Positions 26,550 to 35,983 of a stretch of 64,000 nucleotides of DNA are shown piece by piece. Both the position numbers and the translations under genes were made by a program. The notes beneath the pieces are model-generated. The model was not told the origin of the DNA. It did no database searches and worked only from the letters and a program-made list of their open reading frames with translations. Every line of letters starts with the position of its first letter. Position 1 is the first letter of the stretch. This stretch comes from Bacillota bacterium (lineage in GTDB: Bacteria > Bacillota > Clostridia > Lachnospirales > Lachnospiraceae). Location: assembly GCA_023415635.1 (NCBI GenBank), contig JAEZJV010000046.1:1-64000 (forward strand). The letters run 5' to 3'.

Positions 26550-27175
26550 GCTACTACTTCATCATATCCTTCTTCTGTTTTACCGGACACCCTGATGACC
26601 GGAGCTTTTTTATTCAGTGTCCTGACTCCCTTCATAAAGAAGTCAATGTCAAAATCCACATAAGGCAAAAGATCACATTTATTCAGTAGAATAATATCTG
26701 CCTTTTCAAAAGCCAGCGGATATTTATAGGGTTTATCACTGCCCTCGGTAACTGTTGAAATCAGCATCTTGGCATGCTCACCGATCATAAACTCAGCTGG
26801 GCATACCAGATTACCGATATTCTCGATAAAGAGGACGCCGTTATCCAGCTTCATCTTCTCGACAGCATTACCAATCAGAGGGGAATCCAGATGGCAAGCA
26901 CCTCCGGTATTGATCTGGATAGCCTTTACTCCAAGTGCCTGTAGTGTTTTTGTATCAAAATCCGCTTCGATATCACCTTCAATGACATAAGGAGTAACCT
27001 GCTTAAGCCTTTTGATAATCTGAATCAGCGATGTTGTCTTCCCTGCGCCGGGTGCTCCCATAACATTGACAGCGTAAATGTTTTTCCTTGTCAATTCTTC
27101 ATTGATCCTGGCTGCAACCTCGCTATTCTTGTCATATACGGACTGCATAATTTCAATTTCTATATTTTCTGACAT
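26522..27175 (-). CDS. hypB: hydrogenase nickel-insertion GTPase HypB
   Basis: GTPase that delivers nickel with HypA. The 217-residue protein shows Walker A GAPGAGKTT, metal-site Cys-His in GGACHLD, ENIGNLVCPAEF and the NKxD motif in LLNKCDLLPY. The N terminus lacks both the His-rich nickel-storage stretch and the CxxCGC motif of some HypB proteins. I place the start at 27175, seven bases after GAGGAG; the frame is open to 27199. 58 bp after hypA. Confidence 0.95.
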   Translation of the reverse strand: MSENIEIEIMQSVYDKNSEVAARINEELTRKNIYAVNVMGAPGAGKTTSLIQIIKRLKQVTPYVIEGDIEADFDTKTLQALGVKAIQINTGGACHLDSPLIGNAVEKMKLDNGVLFIENIGNLVCPAEFMIGEHAKMLISTVTEGSDKPYKYPLAFEKADIILLNKCDLLPYVDFDIDFFMKGVRTLNKKAPVIRVSGKTEEGYDEVVAWIMERVKA

Positions 27176-27233
27176 GATTATCTCCTCTCTTAAGGCCATC
27201 CTTATCTATAAGAATTATACTTATATTTAAGAA

Positions 27234-27596
27234 CTATCCTTCTTCATTATTCCTGCTTCTGACGATAATTGATTTGATAAAGAACTCCTGTCCGATATCA
27301 GTCGGACGTCCTTCTCCGCCACAATAAGGACAGCAAAAGGTAAAGGGCTTACGCTCAAAGTATTCACCGCAATCTTCACATTTTAGCTTCGGTACCACCC
27401 GTTCAATATTCAGTTTGGCATTAGCGGAACGACTTCCTTCAGCGATAATATCAAAATACAGCTCGATGGAACTGGCCACATAGCCGGAATAGTCACCGAC
27501 CACCAGATTAATCTCCATAATCTCATCCGCATTATTCTGTACAGCATATTCCTCTGCTATTTCAAGGATTCGCTGAGTGATTGGGTATTCGTGCAT
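27234..27596 (-). CDS. hypA: hydrogenase nickel-incorporation protein HypA
   Basis: Nickel metallochaperone of 120 residues. It starts MHEYPITQRILEIAEE, with His2 and Glu3 of the nickel site, and carries the structural zinc motif CEDC...CCPYC at about 74-95. It overlaps the 3' end of echF by 40 bp, tying maturation genes to the structural operon. Confidence 0.95.
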   Translation of the reverse strand: MHEYPITQRILEIAEEYAVQNNADEIMEINLVVGDYSGYVASSIELYFDIIAEGSRSANAKLNIERVVPKLKCEDCGEYFERKPFTFCCPYCGGEGRPTDIGQEFFIKSIIVRSRNNEEG

Positions 27597-27928
27597 TTTT
27601 GATATTCATCCCTTATCTTATCGGTTGATGGTGCTGTGTACTGATTACTCATATGAAGACATTTCTTCGGGCAAATCTCTGTACAATATCCACATTGAAT
27701 GCAGGAAAAACGCTGAATCATCCAGGTAGCCTCTCCTTTATCCACCGTAATTGCTCCTGTAGGGCAACGTCTTTGACACATGCTGCAGAAGATGCAATCG
27801 TCCATATCTATATCGATTCTCCCTCTGGTACATTCATACTTATCCATCCTCTTCATCGGATATTGTACGGTATAAGGACCATGCAGCATATTACTAAAAA
27901 GGGTTTTTGTCATACTAAAAACAGACAT
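27557..27928 (-). CDS. echF: Ech hydrogenase ferredoxin-like subunit EchF (NuoI-like)
   Basis: Electron-transfer subunit with two [4Fe-4S] clusters, bound by CIFCSMCQRRCP and CIQCGYCTEICP (about residues 45-95 of 123). It links ferredoxin to the small subunit EchC. The ATG at 27928 has GGAG six bases upstream; an ATG at 27940 is possible. A third CxxxxC-type tail (KKCLHM) is present. 37 bp after echE. Confidence 0.92.
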   Translation of the reverse strand: MSVFSMTKTLFSNMLHGPYTVQYPMKRMDKYECTRGRIDIDMDDCIFCSMCQRRCPTGAITVDKGEATWMIQRFSCIQCGYCTEICPKKCLHMSNQYTAPSTDKIRDEYQKCTNTQSLSESLK

Positions 27929-27965
27929 GATATTCTCCATTCCGTCGCCTGAAAGCGACCCTCCA

Positions 27966-29045
27966 TTATCTCTCCGTACAGCTGATACACGGGTCGATGG
28001 TTAAGATCAAAATCGGAACATCGGCCAACGCACAACCCTTCAGTGTTTCAAGAAGAGCGGGGATATTAGCAAAGGTAGGTGTTCTGACTCTCATTCTATC
28101 CAAAAATTTTGTACCGTTGCCTTTTGCATAATAAACTACCTCCCCACGCGGTTGTTCCACCCGGGTAAAATATTCACCCTTCGGATTCCCTGTTACCTTT
28201 ACCTTAATCTCACCTTCCGGGATTATCGTTACACATTGCTTAATTAAGTCAATTGATTGAAATATCTCTCTAATTCTAACCTTGGTTCTCGCTAAGCAGT
28301 CTCCCTTCTTCTCCACGATCGGATCAAAACTCAGCTTACCATAGGCAGCATAACCCTGGGTTCTCATGTCCGTCTCAATCCCGCTTGCTCTTGCCATCGG
28401 CCCCACTGCTCCTAGCTCAAAGGCTGCTTCTTTGGATAACACCCCAATTCCCTTGGTTCTGCTCTTGACAGAAATATCATTTAAGAATACTTCTGTTATC
28501 CCCTTCAAGTCCTTTTCCACCTGATCCAATATCGTAACGATTTTCTGCAGTGTAGCAGCACTGATATCCTTTCTGACCCCGCCGATATCACATACAGAGA
28601 ATATGACACGTCCACCGGTGGTTTCCTCAAAAACATCCAAAATCTGCTCCCTGATCTTCCAGGATTGCATGAACAGGCTTTCAAATCCGAAGGCATCTGC
28701 TAATAGACCGAGCCATAGGATATGGCTATGCATACGAGAGAGCTCTGACCAGATGGTTCTAAGGAACTCTGCTCTCTCAGGGATCTTAATATCCATGATA
28801 CTTTCTATCGTCATACAATAGCCCATGCCGTGCATAAAGGAACAAATCCCGCAGATACGCTCAGCCACATAGGTATATTGCTGATAATCCTTCTTCTCCA
28901 CAAGCTTTTCCAAGCCTCTGTGGATATAGCCAATTCTTGGGATTGCTTCAATTACCGTCTCATCCTCCAAAACCAGATCCAGATGAATCGGTTCCGGCAG
29001 TACCGGATGCTGAGGACCAAAGGGAATTACTGTTCTCTTTCCCAT
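27966..29045 (-). CDS. echE: Ech [NiFe]-hydrogenase large subunit EchE (NuoD-like)
   Basis: Catalytic subunit of 359 residues that binds the Ni-Fe centre. The N-terminal ligand motif is RICGICSFMHG (C65, C68) and the C-terminal one DPCISCTER (C353, C356), which is the very end of the protein. It therefore has no C-terminal peptide to be cleaved after nickel insertion, as known for some group 4 enzymes. The order, size and fold relation to complex I NuoD fit group 4 energy-converting hydrogenases. Its ATG shares one base with the stop of echD. Confidence 0.95.
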   Translation of the reverse strand: MGKRTVIPFGPQHPVLPEPIHLDLVLEDETVIEAIPRIGYIHRGLEKLVEKKDYQQYTYVAERICGICSFMHGMGYCMTIESIMDIKIPERAEFLRTIWSELSRMHSHILWLGLLADAFGFESLFMQSWKIREQILDVFEETTGGRVIFSVCDIGGVRKDISAATLQKIVTILDQVEKDLKGITEVFLNDISVKSRTKGIGVLSKEAAFELGAVGPMARASGIETDMRTQGYAAYGKLSFDPIVEKKGDCLARTKVRIREIFQSIDLIKQCVTIIPEGEIKVKVTGNPKGEYFTRVEQPRGEVVYYAKGNGTKFLDRMRVRTPTFANIPALLETLKGCALADVPILILTIDPCISCTER

Positions 29046-29443
29046 TATTCTTCCCCCTCTTTCTTAAAAGGTGTCTTCACCGGTATTTTATATAATGTAT
29101 TGTTAAAATCAACTGTAATATCCTTAATTTTAACTCCGAACAGCTCTTTAATCTCATTTTCATATAAGAATGCATAAGGGTAAATGATACTGATACTTGA
29201 GATTCTTTCTTTTGTATCAGTCAGAACTCTTAAGGATAATAAGTCATAATCCTTGTCAAAGGAATAGCTTAGCTCCATGGTTGCATGATCCACCGAGGTA
29301 TGCTCTGTCTCTGTTGACATGTCAGTTTGATTTTCAATACTTGTACAAGAGACGGCTACAAGACGATATCCTTTGTTTTTCAGTCGCAGCGTCTCAGAAA
29401 GCAGCTCATTCGACGTGATCGGTTTCACAATTTGCTGTCCCAT
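29045..29443 (-). CDS. echD: Ech hydrogenase subunit EchD (NuoC-like)
   Basis: Peripheral subunit related to complex I NuoC, 132 residues. Recognisable parts are the NuoC-like core (YDLLSLRVLTDTKERISSISIIYPYAFLYENEIKELFGV, about 70-108) and the tail VKTPFKKEGEE. No cofactor site. GGAGG sits six bases before the ATG. Its stop overlaps the echE start by one base. Confidence 0.9.
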   Translation of the reverse strand: MGQQIVKPITSNELLSETLRLKNKGYRLVAVSCTSIENQTDMSTETEHTSVDHATMELSYSFDKDYDLLSLRVLTDTKERISSISIIYPYAFLYENEIKELFGVKIKDITVDFNNTLYKIPVKTPFKKEGEE

Positions 29444-29523
29444 ATATCCTCCGTTTCTGCGCTAATAGTTCGCATGGTAATTAACTTGCCTATCATATAA
29501 TTTTATATTGCCTCTGTCTTTAC

Positions 29524-29982
29524 TTATATAGCCGCTTGTTTTTTCCCCGTCTTCGATATTCTAACTGTCTTCTGTTTCTCTTCTAAGACAGCGAGAGCCT
29601 TTACGACGCCGTCAATGATTGCCTCCGGTCTGGCCGCACACCCGGGTACATATACATCCACCGGAAGTACCTGATCGATGCCACCAACCACATTGTAGCA
29701 CTCAGCGAATATTCCCCCTGAATTGGCACAGATACCTACTGCCACAACTACCTTAGGTTCCGCCATCTGTTCATATAGCTGCTTCACCACAGGAATATTC
29801 TGCTCATTTACACTTCCTGTAATTAACAGGATATCCGCATGTTTCGGATTACCTGTATTGATGATCCCGAACCGCTCCACATCGTATAAGGGAGTGAGAC
29901 AGGCGAGAACCTCAATATCACATCCATTACAGCTGGAACCGTCATAATGTAAAATCCACGGTGATTTCTTAACAAATTTCAT
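29524..29982 (-). CDS. echC: Ech [NiFe]-hydrogenase small subunit EchC (NuoB-like)
   Basis: Small subunit of 152 residues holding the proximal [4Fe-4S] cluster. Cysteines in SSCNGCDIE, VGICANSG and YVPGCAARPE are the ligand pattern of NuoB-like subunits. The start at 29982 has GGAG seven bases upstream; an ATG at 30003 lacks a site. The C-terminal tail is Lys-rich. 81 bp upstream of echD. Confidence 0.94.
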   Translation of the reverse strand: MKFVKKSPWILHYDGSSCNGCDIEVLACLTPLYDVERFGIINTGNPKHADILLITGSVNEQNIPVVKQLYEQMAEPKVVVAVGICANSGGIFAECYNVVGGIDQVLPVDVYVPGCAARPEAIIDGVVKALAVLEEKQKTVRISKTGKKQAAI

Positions 29983-30081
29983 ATATATTCTCCATTCTGG
30001 CATAAATAGAATCGTCTTACATTATTTTATCAAGAACAAGAAATGAATACCCTTGTACAAATTCTGACTTCCTGATACCTA

Positions 30082-30942
30082 TTATCTGAAGAAGGACAGC
30101 AGCAAAAGATTTACGATAGAAAGTATACCTGTAAGAATCCAGGCTGAGTTTAAAGCATGCTGCCATTTTAGCCTTGCAAAGGCATTGTCGATAATGATTT
30201 CAAAAAAATATACAATTCCACAGACAACCAGTGCCAGTACACGGCTGACAGGTAAAGCTGTCGCAAAAAAAACGTATACCAGCATCAAAGAAATGATCAT
30301 CTCGTACCAATGAGTCACCTCTATGACGGCTAAATCTCTACCGGAATACTCTGTCGTAATACCTTTGACAATTTCCTGATGCCCATGATGGGACATGCTT
30401 AAATCAAAGGGTGACTTACGAAGCTTAATCGTAAGTATGAATATTAACCCTATAAATACTCCGGGAAGGTACACAATGGCCGGAATTTTATTGTTTATGA
30501 TATCATTTACAAAAAAGCTGTTGTCCGCATAATACAGACCCACACAAGCAAGTAGTACCATCGGCTCATAAGCCATAATCTGAAGCAGCTCACGTTCGGA
30601 GCCTATGATGCTGTAGGGAGAATTGGACGCATATCCACCAAGTACAAAGAATACGGAACCTAAGGTCAGGGCAAATACCGCCAGCAGCATATCTCCTCCT
30701 GACAGGAGAATCTCTGTTGTAAACAGTACAAAGATCAAAGAGATATATACGAAGAAACGATGCATAGAATTCACTTCAATCGATTCCTTCTGTACCAGCT
30801 TCAGTACGTCATAAAAGGGCTGCAGAATCGGCGGTCCTTGCCTTCCCTGCATTCTTGCGGTAATAACCCTGTCTATTCCTGTCAGTAGACCGCCGACTAA
30901 CGGTGCAAGGATTAGTATTAATATTCCTCTTAGTATTTCCAT
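30082..30942 (-). CDS. echB: Ech hydrogenase membrane subunit EchB (NuoH-like)
   Basis: Integral membrane subunit of 286 residues joining the hydrogenase module to the ion pump. RMQGRQGPPILQPFYDVLKL is the NuoH/HycD signature at about 30-50, and KLRKSPFDLSMSHHGHQE is the quinone-site-like loop of complex I relatives. About eight hydrophobic helices are visible. AGGAGG is 12 bases before the ATG at 30942, a long spacing, and the gene overlaps echA by 13 bp. Confidence 0.94.
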   Translation of the reverse strand: MEILRGILILILAPLVGGLLTGIDRVITARMQGRQGPPILQPFYDVLKLVQKESIEVNSMHRFFVYISLIFVLFTTEILLSGGDMLLAVFALTLGSVFFVLGGYASNSPYSIIGSERELLQIMAYEPMVLLACVGLYYADNSFFVNDIINNKIPAIVYLPGVFIGLIFILTIKLRKSPFDLSMSHHGHQEIVKGITTEYSGRDLAVIEVTHWYEMIISLMLVYVFFATALPVSRVLALVVCGIVYFFEIIIDNAFARLKWQHALNSAWILTGILSIVNLLLLSFFR

Positions 30943-32852
30943 AACAAAGCCAAGCCTCCTATTAATAAAATTACACCTGCACATAGAAGTCCGATGGAGA
31001 TCAGATTACTCCACAGAGTCAGCCGTTTCACACCGAAATAATTCTCCATATACCAGTTACGCAGCTCGACTTTACGTGTAACTCCCATAGAACCATGGAA
31101 GCTTTGATTGCTCCCCGTATTTTCACCTGCCATATATATCGGTACTCTTCTGCGTTTGTCCACTTTATAGATCGGAATAAAGCTGATAGGTAATATGATT
31201 AACATACTGAGCATATAAAGCATAATCTTCACATCACTGGTGCCAATGGGAATCAGCGCATCAGTGTGGAATAATTTTGTCAGATAAGGTACCAAAGCAT
31301 ATTTAGAAATCAACGGGAAGGAGAAACAGGATACAACGACCAATACCGCATGAATCAATATGGGAACCTCTTCGTCCTTGCGAAAGGATTGTTTTTCTAA
31401 GTTCTTAATATTGGCATTGGATACGAGCTTGCCCAACCATTTTGACCAATAGAATAAGGTCGCTGCACTACCGTAGGCCAGTATGATAACAATCAGTATA
31501 TTATCGGAGTCAATAAAGGCTTTCATCGCTACCCATTTTGATATCAGCATTCCAAAGGGAGCTAAAAACATTCCGGCGATTCCGATCATGATATATAATG
31601 ATAATTTTCTTGATACCTTTGTCAGTATATCCATATCCTCAACATTTCGACTTCCAATCTGATGCTCTACTGAGCCGACACAGATGAAGAGCAGGGATTT
31701 GGATACGGAATGGAATATTACCAACAGAATTGCAGCCCACAAGGACTCCTGGGTTCCTACACTGGCACAGACCACAATCAGTCCCAAATTCGCGATCGTT
31801 GAGTAGGCAAGAATCTTCTTGGCATCGCTTTGGGAAATAGCGATCAGAGAACAAGCCAAAAAGGTTACACCGCCTACCAGCGTAATAACTTTACCCACAG
31901 AAGAATTACCAAGCAAAGGGGACAGTCTGATAATCATATAAACTCCGGCCTTTACCATAGTTGCTGAATGCAATAAGGCAGAGGATGGTGTCGGTGCTAC
32001 CATTGCTCCCAGTAGCCAGGAGGAGAATGGAAGCTGTGCAGACTTTATCAGAGCCGCGACGGAAAGCAGAAATACGGGAATAAGTACATTTGCCTCCGGA
32101 TGCATCTTAATTAAGGTAGATAATTCCAGTGTATTAAAATTCAAACCAATGTATACAATAGCCAGAGTAAAACAAAGGCCCCCACCCAGATTATAGATCA
32201 GTGCACGGAAGCTATTTTCCTTGGCTTCCTTTGTCCTAGTATATCCAATCAATAGGAAGGAACATAATGTAGTGATCTCCCAGCAAAAATACAGCCAGGT
32301 CAGATCATTACTCAGTACCAGTCCGAACATTGCTGATAGAAATATGAATAAGATTGATAAAAAGAAATTTTTTCTTACAGGATAGTCTTGATGATGGAAA
32401 TGATACCATTTCATATAACCGATGGCATAAATACAGATTAGTCCACCAACAATTCCGATTACCAAAAGCATAATAGCTGTCAGCTTATCAAAGACTATAT
32501 GGGTCTGTATCTCAATCATTTTCTTCCCTGTAAATTCAAACCATAATATTAAGGGGGTCTGTATTCCTGAGAATAATACCGCAAGATACTTCTTGTTTTT
32601 GATACCCACTATTATGATAAATATTGCTATGGTAATCTCTGCCAAGATGATTATGTAATTAATCATCTCTTCCTGCCAGTATTGAAACGATATACCACTA
32701 TTAAAATATAGAAATACTACCGCTAGGGTAAGTCCCGCGGTTACTACTGCACATATTCGGACAATCATATCCCTCACTGCATTATTAATAACTACAGCAA
32801 CGAGTATTGCCGATAAAAGTGGAAAAAGAACTAAAGCTGAAATCGCATACAT
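30930..32852 (-). CDS. echA: Ech hydrogenase antiporter-like subunit EchA (NuoL/MrpA-like)
   Basis: Proton- or sodium-translocating subunit of 640 residues with about 14-16 membrane helices. Antiporter-family signs are NDLTWLYFCWEITTLCSFLL and LLHSATMVKAGVYMI with the conserved channel Lys. It is the first gene of the operon, about 95 bases downstream of a good promoter. AGGTG precedes the ATG. Confidence 0.94.
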   Translation of the reverse strand: MYAISALVLFPLLSAILVAVVINNAVRDMIVRICAVVTAGLTLAVVFLYFNSGISFQYWQEEMINYIIILAEITIAIFIIIVGIKNKKYLAVLFSGIQTPLILWFEFTGKKMIEIQTHIVFDKLTAIMLLVIGIVGGLICIYAIGYMKWYHFHHQDYPVRKNFFLSILFIFLSAMFGLVLSNDLTWLYFCWEITTLCSFLLIGYTRTKEAKENSFRALIYNLGGGLCFTLAIVYIGLNFNTLELSTLIKMHPEANVLIPVFLLSVAALIKSAQLPFSSWLLGAMVAPTPSSALLHSATMVKAGVYMIIRLSPLLGNSSVGKVITLVGGVTFLACSLIAISQSDAKKILAYSTIANLGLIVVCASVGTQESLWAAILLVIFHSVSKSLLFICVGSVEHQIGSRNVEDMDILTKVSRKLSLYIMIGIAGMFLAPFGMLISKWVAMKAFIDSDNILIVIILAYGSAATLFYWSKWLGKLVSNANIKNLEKQSFRKDEEVPILIHAVLVVVSCFSFPLISKYALVPYLTKLFHTDALIPIGTSDVKIMLYMLSMLIILPISFIPIYKVDKRRRVPIYMAGENTGSNQSFHGSMGVTRKVELRNWYMENYFGVKRLTLWSNLISIGLLCAGVILLIGGLALLWKY

Positions 32853-32959
32853 ATCACGTCACCTTGCTTTTTATGATTTTATAACAAAAAAAGCCAACCC
32901 TGCTGCTAAAGCTATTCTTGTGCGAATACTTCACTGCATCGTTGACAAAAACTTTAGTA

Positions 32960-32988
32960 ATTATAACACCATACATTACATTTTACAA
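32960..32988 (-). promoter_or_regulatory. promoter of the ech-hyp operon
   Basis: Minus strand: TTGTAA (32988-32983), 17-base spacer, TATAAT (32965-32960). Transcription would begin near 32953 and leave a ~100-base leader before echA. I see no operator or riboswitch in 32853-32959. Confidence 0.65.
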
Positions 32989-33053
32989 CAATTGTTAATA
33001 AACTAACAAAAATCGTTATTTTCTGTATTATATCGTGATTCAAAAGATTTCAC

Positions 33054-33082
33054 TTGAAATTCGGGAGCATCGGTTATATAAT
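33054..33082 (+). promoter_or_regulatory. promoter of serS
   Basis: TTGAAA at 33054-33059, 17-base spacer, TATAAT at 33077-33082. It lies just before the T-box leader, so transcripts would begin near 33089. Confidence 0.75.
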
Positions 33083-33088
33083 AATGAA

Positions 33089-33363
33089 AACCGAATGAAC
33101 CTTTACAGCTATGATAAAAGCTACGATTGCTGCTTTTCCTCAGAGAACCGATGGTTGGTGTAAATCGGTGAAAAGCATAATCCCTCCACTTTTGGAGCTG
33201 TCGGCGATGAGTCGAAGGTCTGTACCCTTTATCGTACATTAAGAGTGGTCAGGTGAATATAACCTCATGTAAAGCATCATGATAATACTATTCTCTGGCA
33301 ATTTGGGTGGCAACGCGGATTCCTTTCGTCCCATATTATTGTTTGGGAGTTGGGATTTTTTTT
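33089..33363 (+). promoter_or_regulatory. T-box riboswitch leader of serS (UCC serine specifier)
   Basis: tRNA-sensing leader that permits transcription when uncharged tRNA accumulates. Visible are the stem I block CAGAGAACCGATGGTTGGTG (from 33140), a specifier triplet TCC (Ser) at 33185-33187 followed by a purine, and the T-box GGGTGGCAACGCGG at 33305-33318. A terminator follows: TCGTCCC pairing with GGGA near 33327-33355, then an eight-T run to 33363. A serine specifier in front of serS is self-consistent. The stem I boundaries are approximate. Confidence 0.92.
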
Positions 33364-33434
33364 GTGCCTAATTTCTCCCATAAACTTAATGAAACATGTA
33401 ATTTAGCCGAATTGTCGGCGGAATGGAGGCAACT

Positions 33435-34712
33435 ATGTTAGATTTAAAATTTGTAAGAGAAAATCCCGAGGTTGTAAAACAGAACATCCGCAATAAGTTC
33501 CAGGATAATAAGCTTCCTTTAGTAGATGAGGTAATCGCTCTGGATGCGGAAAACAGAAATACCAAGCAAGAAGCAGATAATCTTAGATTTGAGAGGAATA
33601 AAATCTCAAAGCAGATCGGAACTCTCATGGCGCAGGGTAAAAGGACAGAAGCCGAAGAGATGAAAAAAAAGGTGACCACCGAATCAGAGCGTCTTGCAGA
33701 ACTGGAAGCCAAGGAAGTCGAGCTTGAGGAGAAAATCAAGAAGATCATGATGATCATTCCGAATATTATTGATCCTAGTGTTCCCATTGGTAAGGATGAC
33801 AGTGAGAATGTTGAAGTTCAGCGCTACGGTGAACCTATTGTACCGGATTTTGAAATTCCTTATCATACAGAAATCATGGAGCATTTGAGCGGCATTGATC
33901 TTGATAGTGCCAGAAAGGTTGCGGGTAACGGCTTCTATTACTTGATGGGTAATATTGCAAGACTTCATTCGGCAGTCATCTCCTATGCAAGAGATTTTAT
34001 GATAGACCGCGGTTTTACCTACTGTATTCCTCCCTTTATGATACGCAGCGAGGTTGTAACCGGTGTTATGAGCTTTGCCGAGATGGATGCCATGATGTAT
34101 AAGATCGAAGGTGAGGATCTTTATCTGATCGGAACCAGTGAACATTCCATGATCGGTAAATATATCGATACCATACTTCAGGAGGAAGCTCTTCCGCATG
34201 CTTTGACCAGCTATTCTCCCTGCTTTAGAAAAGAAAAGGGGGCTCATGGTCTGGAGGAAAGAGGCGTATACCGTATCCACCAGTTCGAGAAACAGGAAAT
34301 GATCGTTGTCTGCAAGCCTGAGGATAGTATGCAGTGGTTTGATAAGCTTTGGCAGAATACCGTGGATTTATTCCGTACCTTGGATATCCCGGTAAGAACC
34401 CTGGAATGCTGCTCCGGTGATCTTGCGGATCTTAAGGTAAAATCCGTTGACGTAGAGGCATGGTCTCCGAGACAGAAGAAATACTTTGAGGTGGGCAGCT
34501 GCTCCAACCTCGGTGATGCTCAGGCACGCCGCTTGAAGATTCGTGTCACAGGCGAGAACGGCAAATATTTTGCTCATACCCTGAACAATACCGTAGTTGC
34601 TCCTCCCCGTATGTTGATCGCATTCCTGGAGAATAATCTAAACGAGGACGGTTCCATCAATATACCAGTTGCCTTACAGCCTTATATGGGCGGCTTAAAA
34701 ATAATGAGATAA
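33435..34712 (+). CDS. serS: seryl-tRNA synthetase
   Basis: Class II aminoacyl-tRNA synthetase, 425 residues. An N-terminal coiled-coil arm (about 5-105) binds tRNA(Ser). The catalytic core has motif 2 PCFRKEKGAHG...GVYRIHQFEKQEM, serine and ATP site residues (TSEHSMIG, ECCSGDLAD), and motif 3 NTVVAPPRMLIAFLEN. The start at 33435 follows GGAGG by five bases and yields MLDLKFVREN, the usual N terminus; the ATG at 33423 lies before the ribosome site. Controlled by the T-box leader. Confidence 0.97.
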   Translation: MLDLKFVRENPEVVKQNIRNKFQDNKLPLVDEVIALDAENRNTKQEADNLRFERNKISKQIGTLMAQGKRTEAEEMKKKVTTESERLAELEAKEVELEEKIKKIMMIIPNIIDPSVPIGKDDSENVEVQRYGEPIVPDFEIPYHTEIMEHLSGIDLDSARKVAGNGFYYLMGNIARLHSAVISYARDFMIDRGFTYCIPPFMIRSEVVTGVMSFAEMDAMMYKIEGEDLYLIGTSEHSMIGKYIDTILQEEALPHALTSYSPCFRKEKGAHGLEERGVYRIHQFEKQEMIVVCKPEDSMQWFDKLWQNTVDLFRTLDIPVRTLECCSGDLADLKVKSVDVEAWSPRQKKYFEVGSCSNLGDAQARRLKIRVTGENGKYFAHTLNNTVVAPPRMLIAFLENNLNEDGSINIPVALQPYMGGLKIMR

Positions 34713-34724
34713 TTTCTTAAAATT

Positions 34725-34797
34725 AAAAACACCCGATGCATTCCTATCACGAGAAGAAATCTCAGTGAAGCCGGAATGGATCGGGTGTTTTTTAATT
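34725..34797. terminator. bidirectional terminator between serS and the MacB-like genes
   Basis: Long inverted repeat with arms ACACCCGATGCATTCC (34729-34744) and GGAATGGATCGGGTGT (one mismatch, ending 34788). It has AAAAA on the left and TTTTTT on the right, so both strands end in a T-run. It separates convergent genes whose stops are at 34712 and 34811. Confidence 0.9.
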
Positions 34798-34810
34798 AAT
34801 CTGTTATGCT

Positions 34811-35983
34811 TTATTCACTTCTTAAGGCATCGATAGGGTTTAAGCTTGCTGCTCTCTTTGCAGGCATATATCCGAAAGCGATACCGATCGCTGCCGATAC
34901 TCCAAAGGCAAGCGATATGGCACCTGTGGTCGGAGAAGCCGAAATACCAAAGGCATTGCCCAGCGTCCTGCAGCCGACTGTACCAATGACAATTCCAATT
35001 ACTCCTCCTAAGCAACTGATCATGACAGCCTCCAAAACAAACTGTCCCATAATATCTTTCTTCTTGGCACCGAGGGATTTACGAATACCGATTTCCTTAG
35101 TTCTTTCCACAACAGATACAAGCATAATATTCATAATTCCAATTCCCGCCACCAGAAGTGATATTCCGGCGATACCACCTAGAACGGAGGATAATAATGT
35201 CGTCATCTGATTAATCGTATCAAGAAGCTCCGTCATACTGTTGACATTATACAGCTTCTCATTCTTCATTTTCTGATAAAAATAATCATCAAGCACTGTC
35301 TCTGCCGCCGATACAACATCCGTATCTGCGGTAGCAAAGGTGAAACTTGATATGTTGGCAGAGCCCGCCAGCCTTGCTGCATTGGAATACGGAATATAGA
35401 TAATATCGTCCGTGGAATTCTCTTCGGAATCCGCTTTTTCCTCCTGAATTCCCACTATCGTATATACCTGTCCGTCAATTCTTAAGACATTTCCAAGTCT
35501 GACTTTACCGTCAAAAAGCTCATCTGCCACATAGGTTCCGATCACACAGGCACTGTATCTGTTCTTAATATCCGCATAGGTTATGAAGCGCCCCTGGGAC
35601 AGCTCCAGGTTATTGATATCAAGATAATCCTCACCGACACCGACGACGGAGGTGGTTATGGAATCGCTACCGTTTTTCACTGTATATCTTCCGGACACCC
35701 TTGGTGTTACCCCTGTAAATATACTGCTGTTTTCTTCAGCTAATTCATACATCTCATCGACGGTCACTTTTCTGGTGTCGGTATTAGTGACAGATACTGT
35801 TACAAGATTGGTTCCCATCTCAGCAAAGGTATCGATCAGATAATTCGTTACGCCCGATACCAGCCCCAGCAGGGTAATCACGGCTGCTACACCGATAATC
35901 ATTCCAAGCATGGTAAGAAACGAGCGCATTTTGCTGCTTAAGATACTTTTAATTGCCAATTTTAATGCTTGACCAAATTTCAT
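34811..35983 (-). CDS. MacB-type ABC transporter permease
   Basis: The 390-residue permease has an N-terminal helix (SFLTMLGMIIGVAAVITLLG, about 20-40), a large extracellular MacB-PCD domain (about 50-260) and three C-terminal helices (about 270-380) forming the FtsX-like domain with VVERTKEIGIRKSLGAKKKDI. Such permeases act as mechanotransmission exporters of peptides or drugs, or signal to surface factors. It overlaps the ATPase gene by 4 bp and belongs to the operon SLH protein - adaptor - ATPase - permease. Substrate unknown. Confidence 0.9.
   Translation of the reverse strand: MKFGQALKLAIKSILSSKMRSFLTMLGMIIGVAAVITLLGLVSGVTNYLIDTFAEMGTNLVTVSVTNTDTRKVTVDEMYELAEENSSIFTGVTPRVSGRYTVKNGSDSITTSVVGVGEDYLDINNLELSQGRFITYADIKNRYSACVIGTYVADELFDGKVRLGNVLRIDGQVYTIVGIQEEKADSEENSTDDIIYIPYSNAARLAGSANISSFTFATADTDVVSAAETVLDDYFYQKMKNEKLYNVNSMTELLDTINQMTTLLSSVLGGIAGISLLVAGIGIMNIMLVSVVERTKEIGIRKSLGAKKKDIMGQFVLEAVMISCLGGVIGIVIGTVGCRTLGNAFGISASPTTGAISLAFGVSAAIGIAFGYMPAKRAASLNPIDALRSE

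Noticed and set aside
27557..32852. Complex I (Nuo/Fpo) instead of hydrogenase
   Set aside because: EchE keeps both CxxC nickel-ligand pairs and the full hyp set follows, so it is a [NiFe] hydrogenase; only six subunit genes are present.
33003..33239. 78-residue minus-strand ORF upstream of serS
   Set aside because: It is antisense to the serS promoter and T-box leader; the open frame is explained by that structured RNA.
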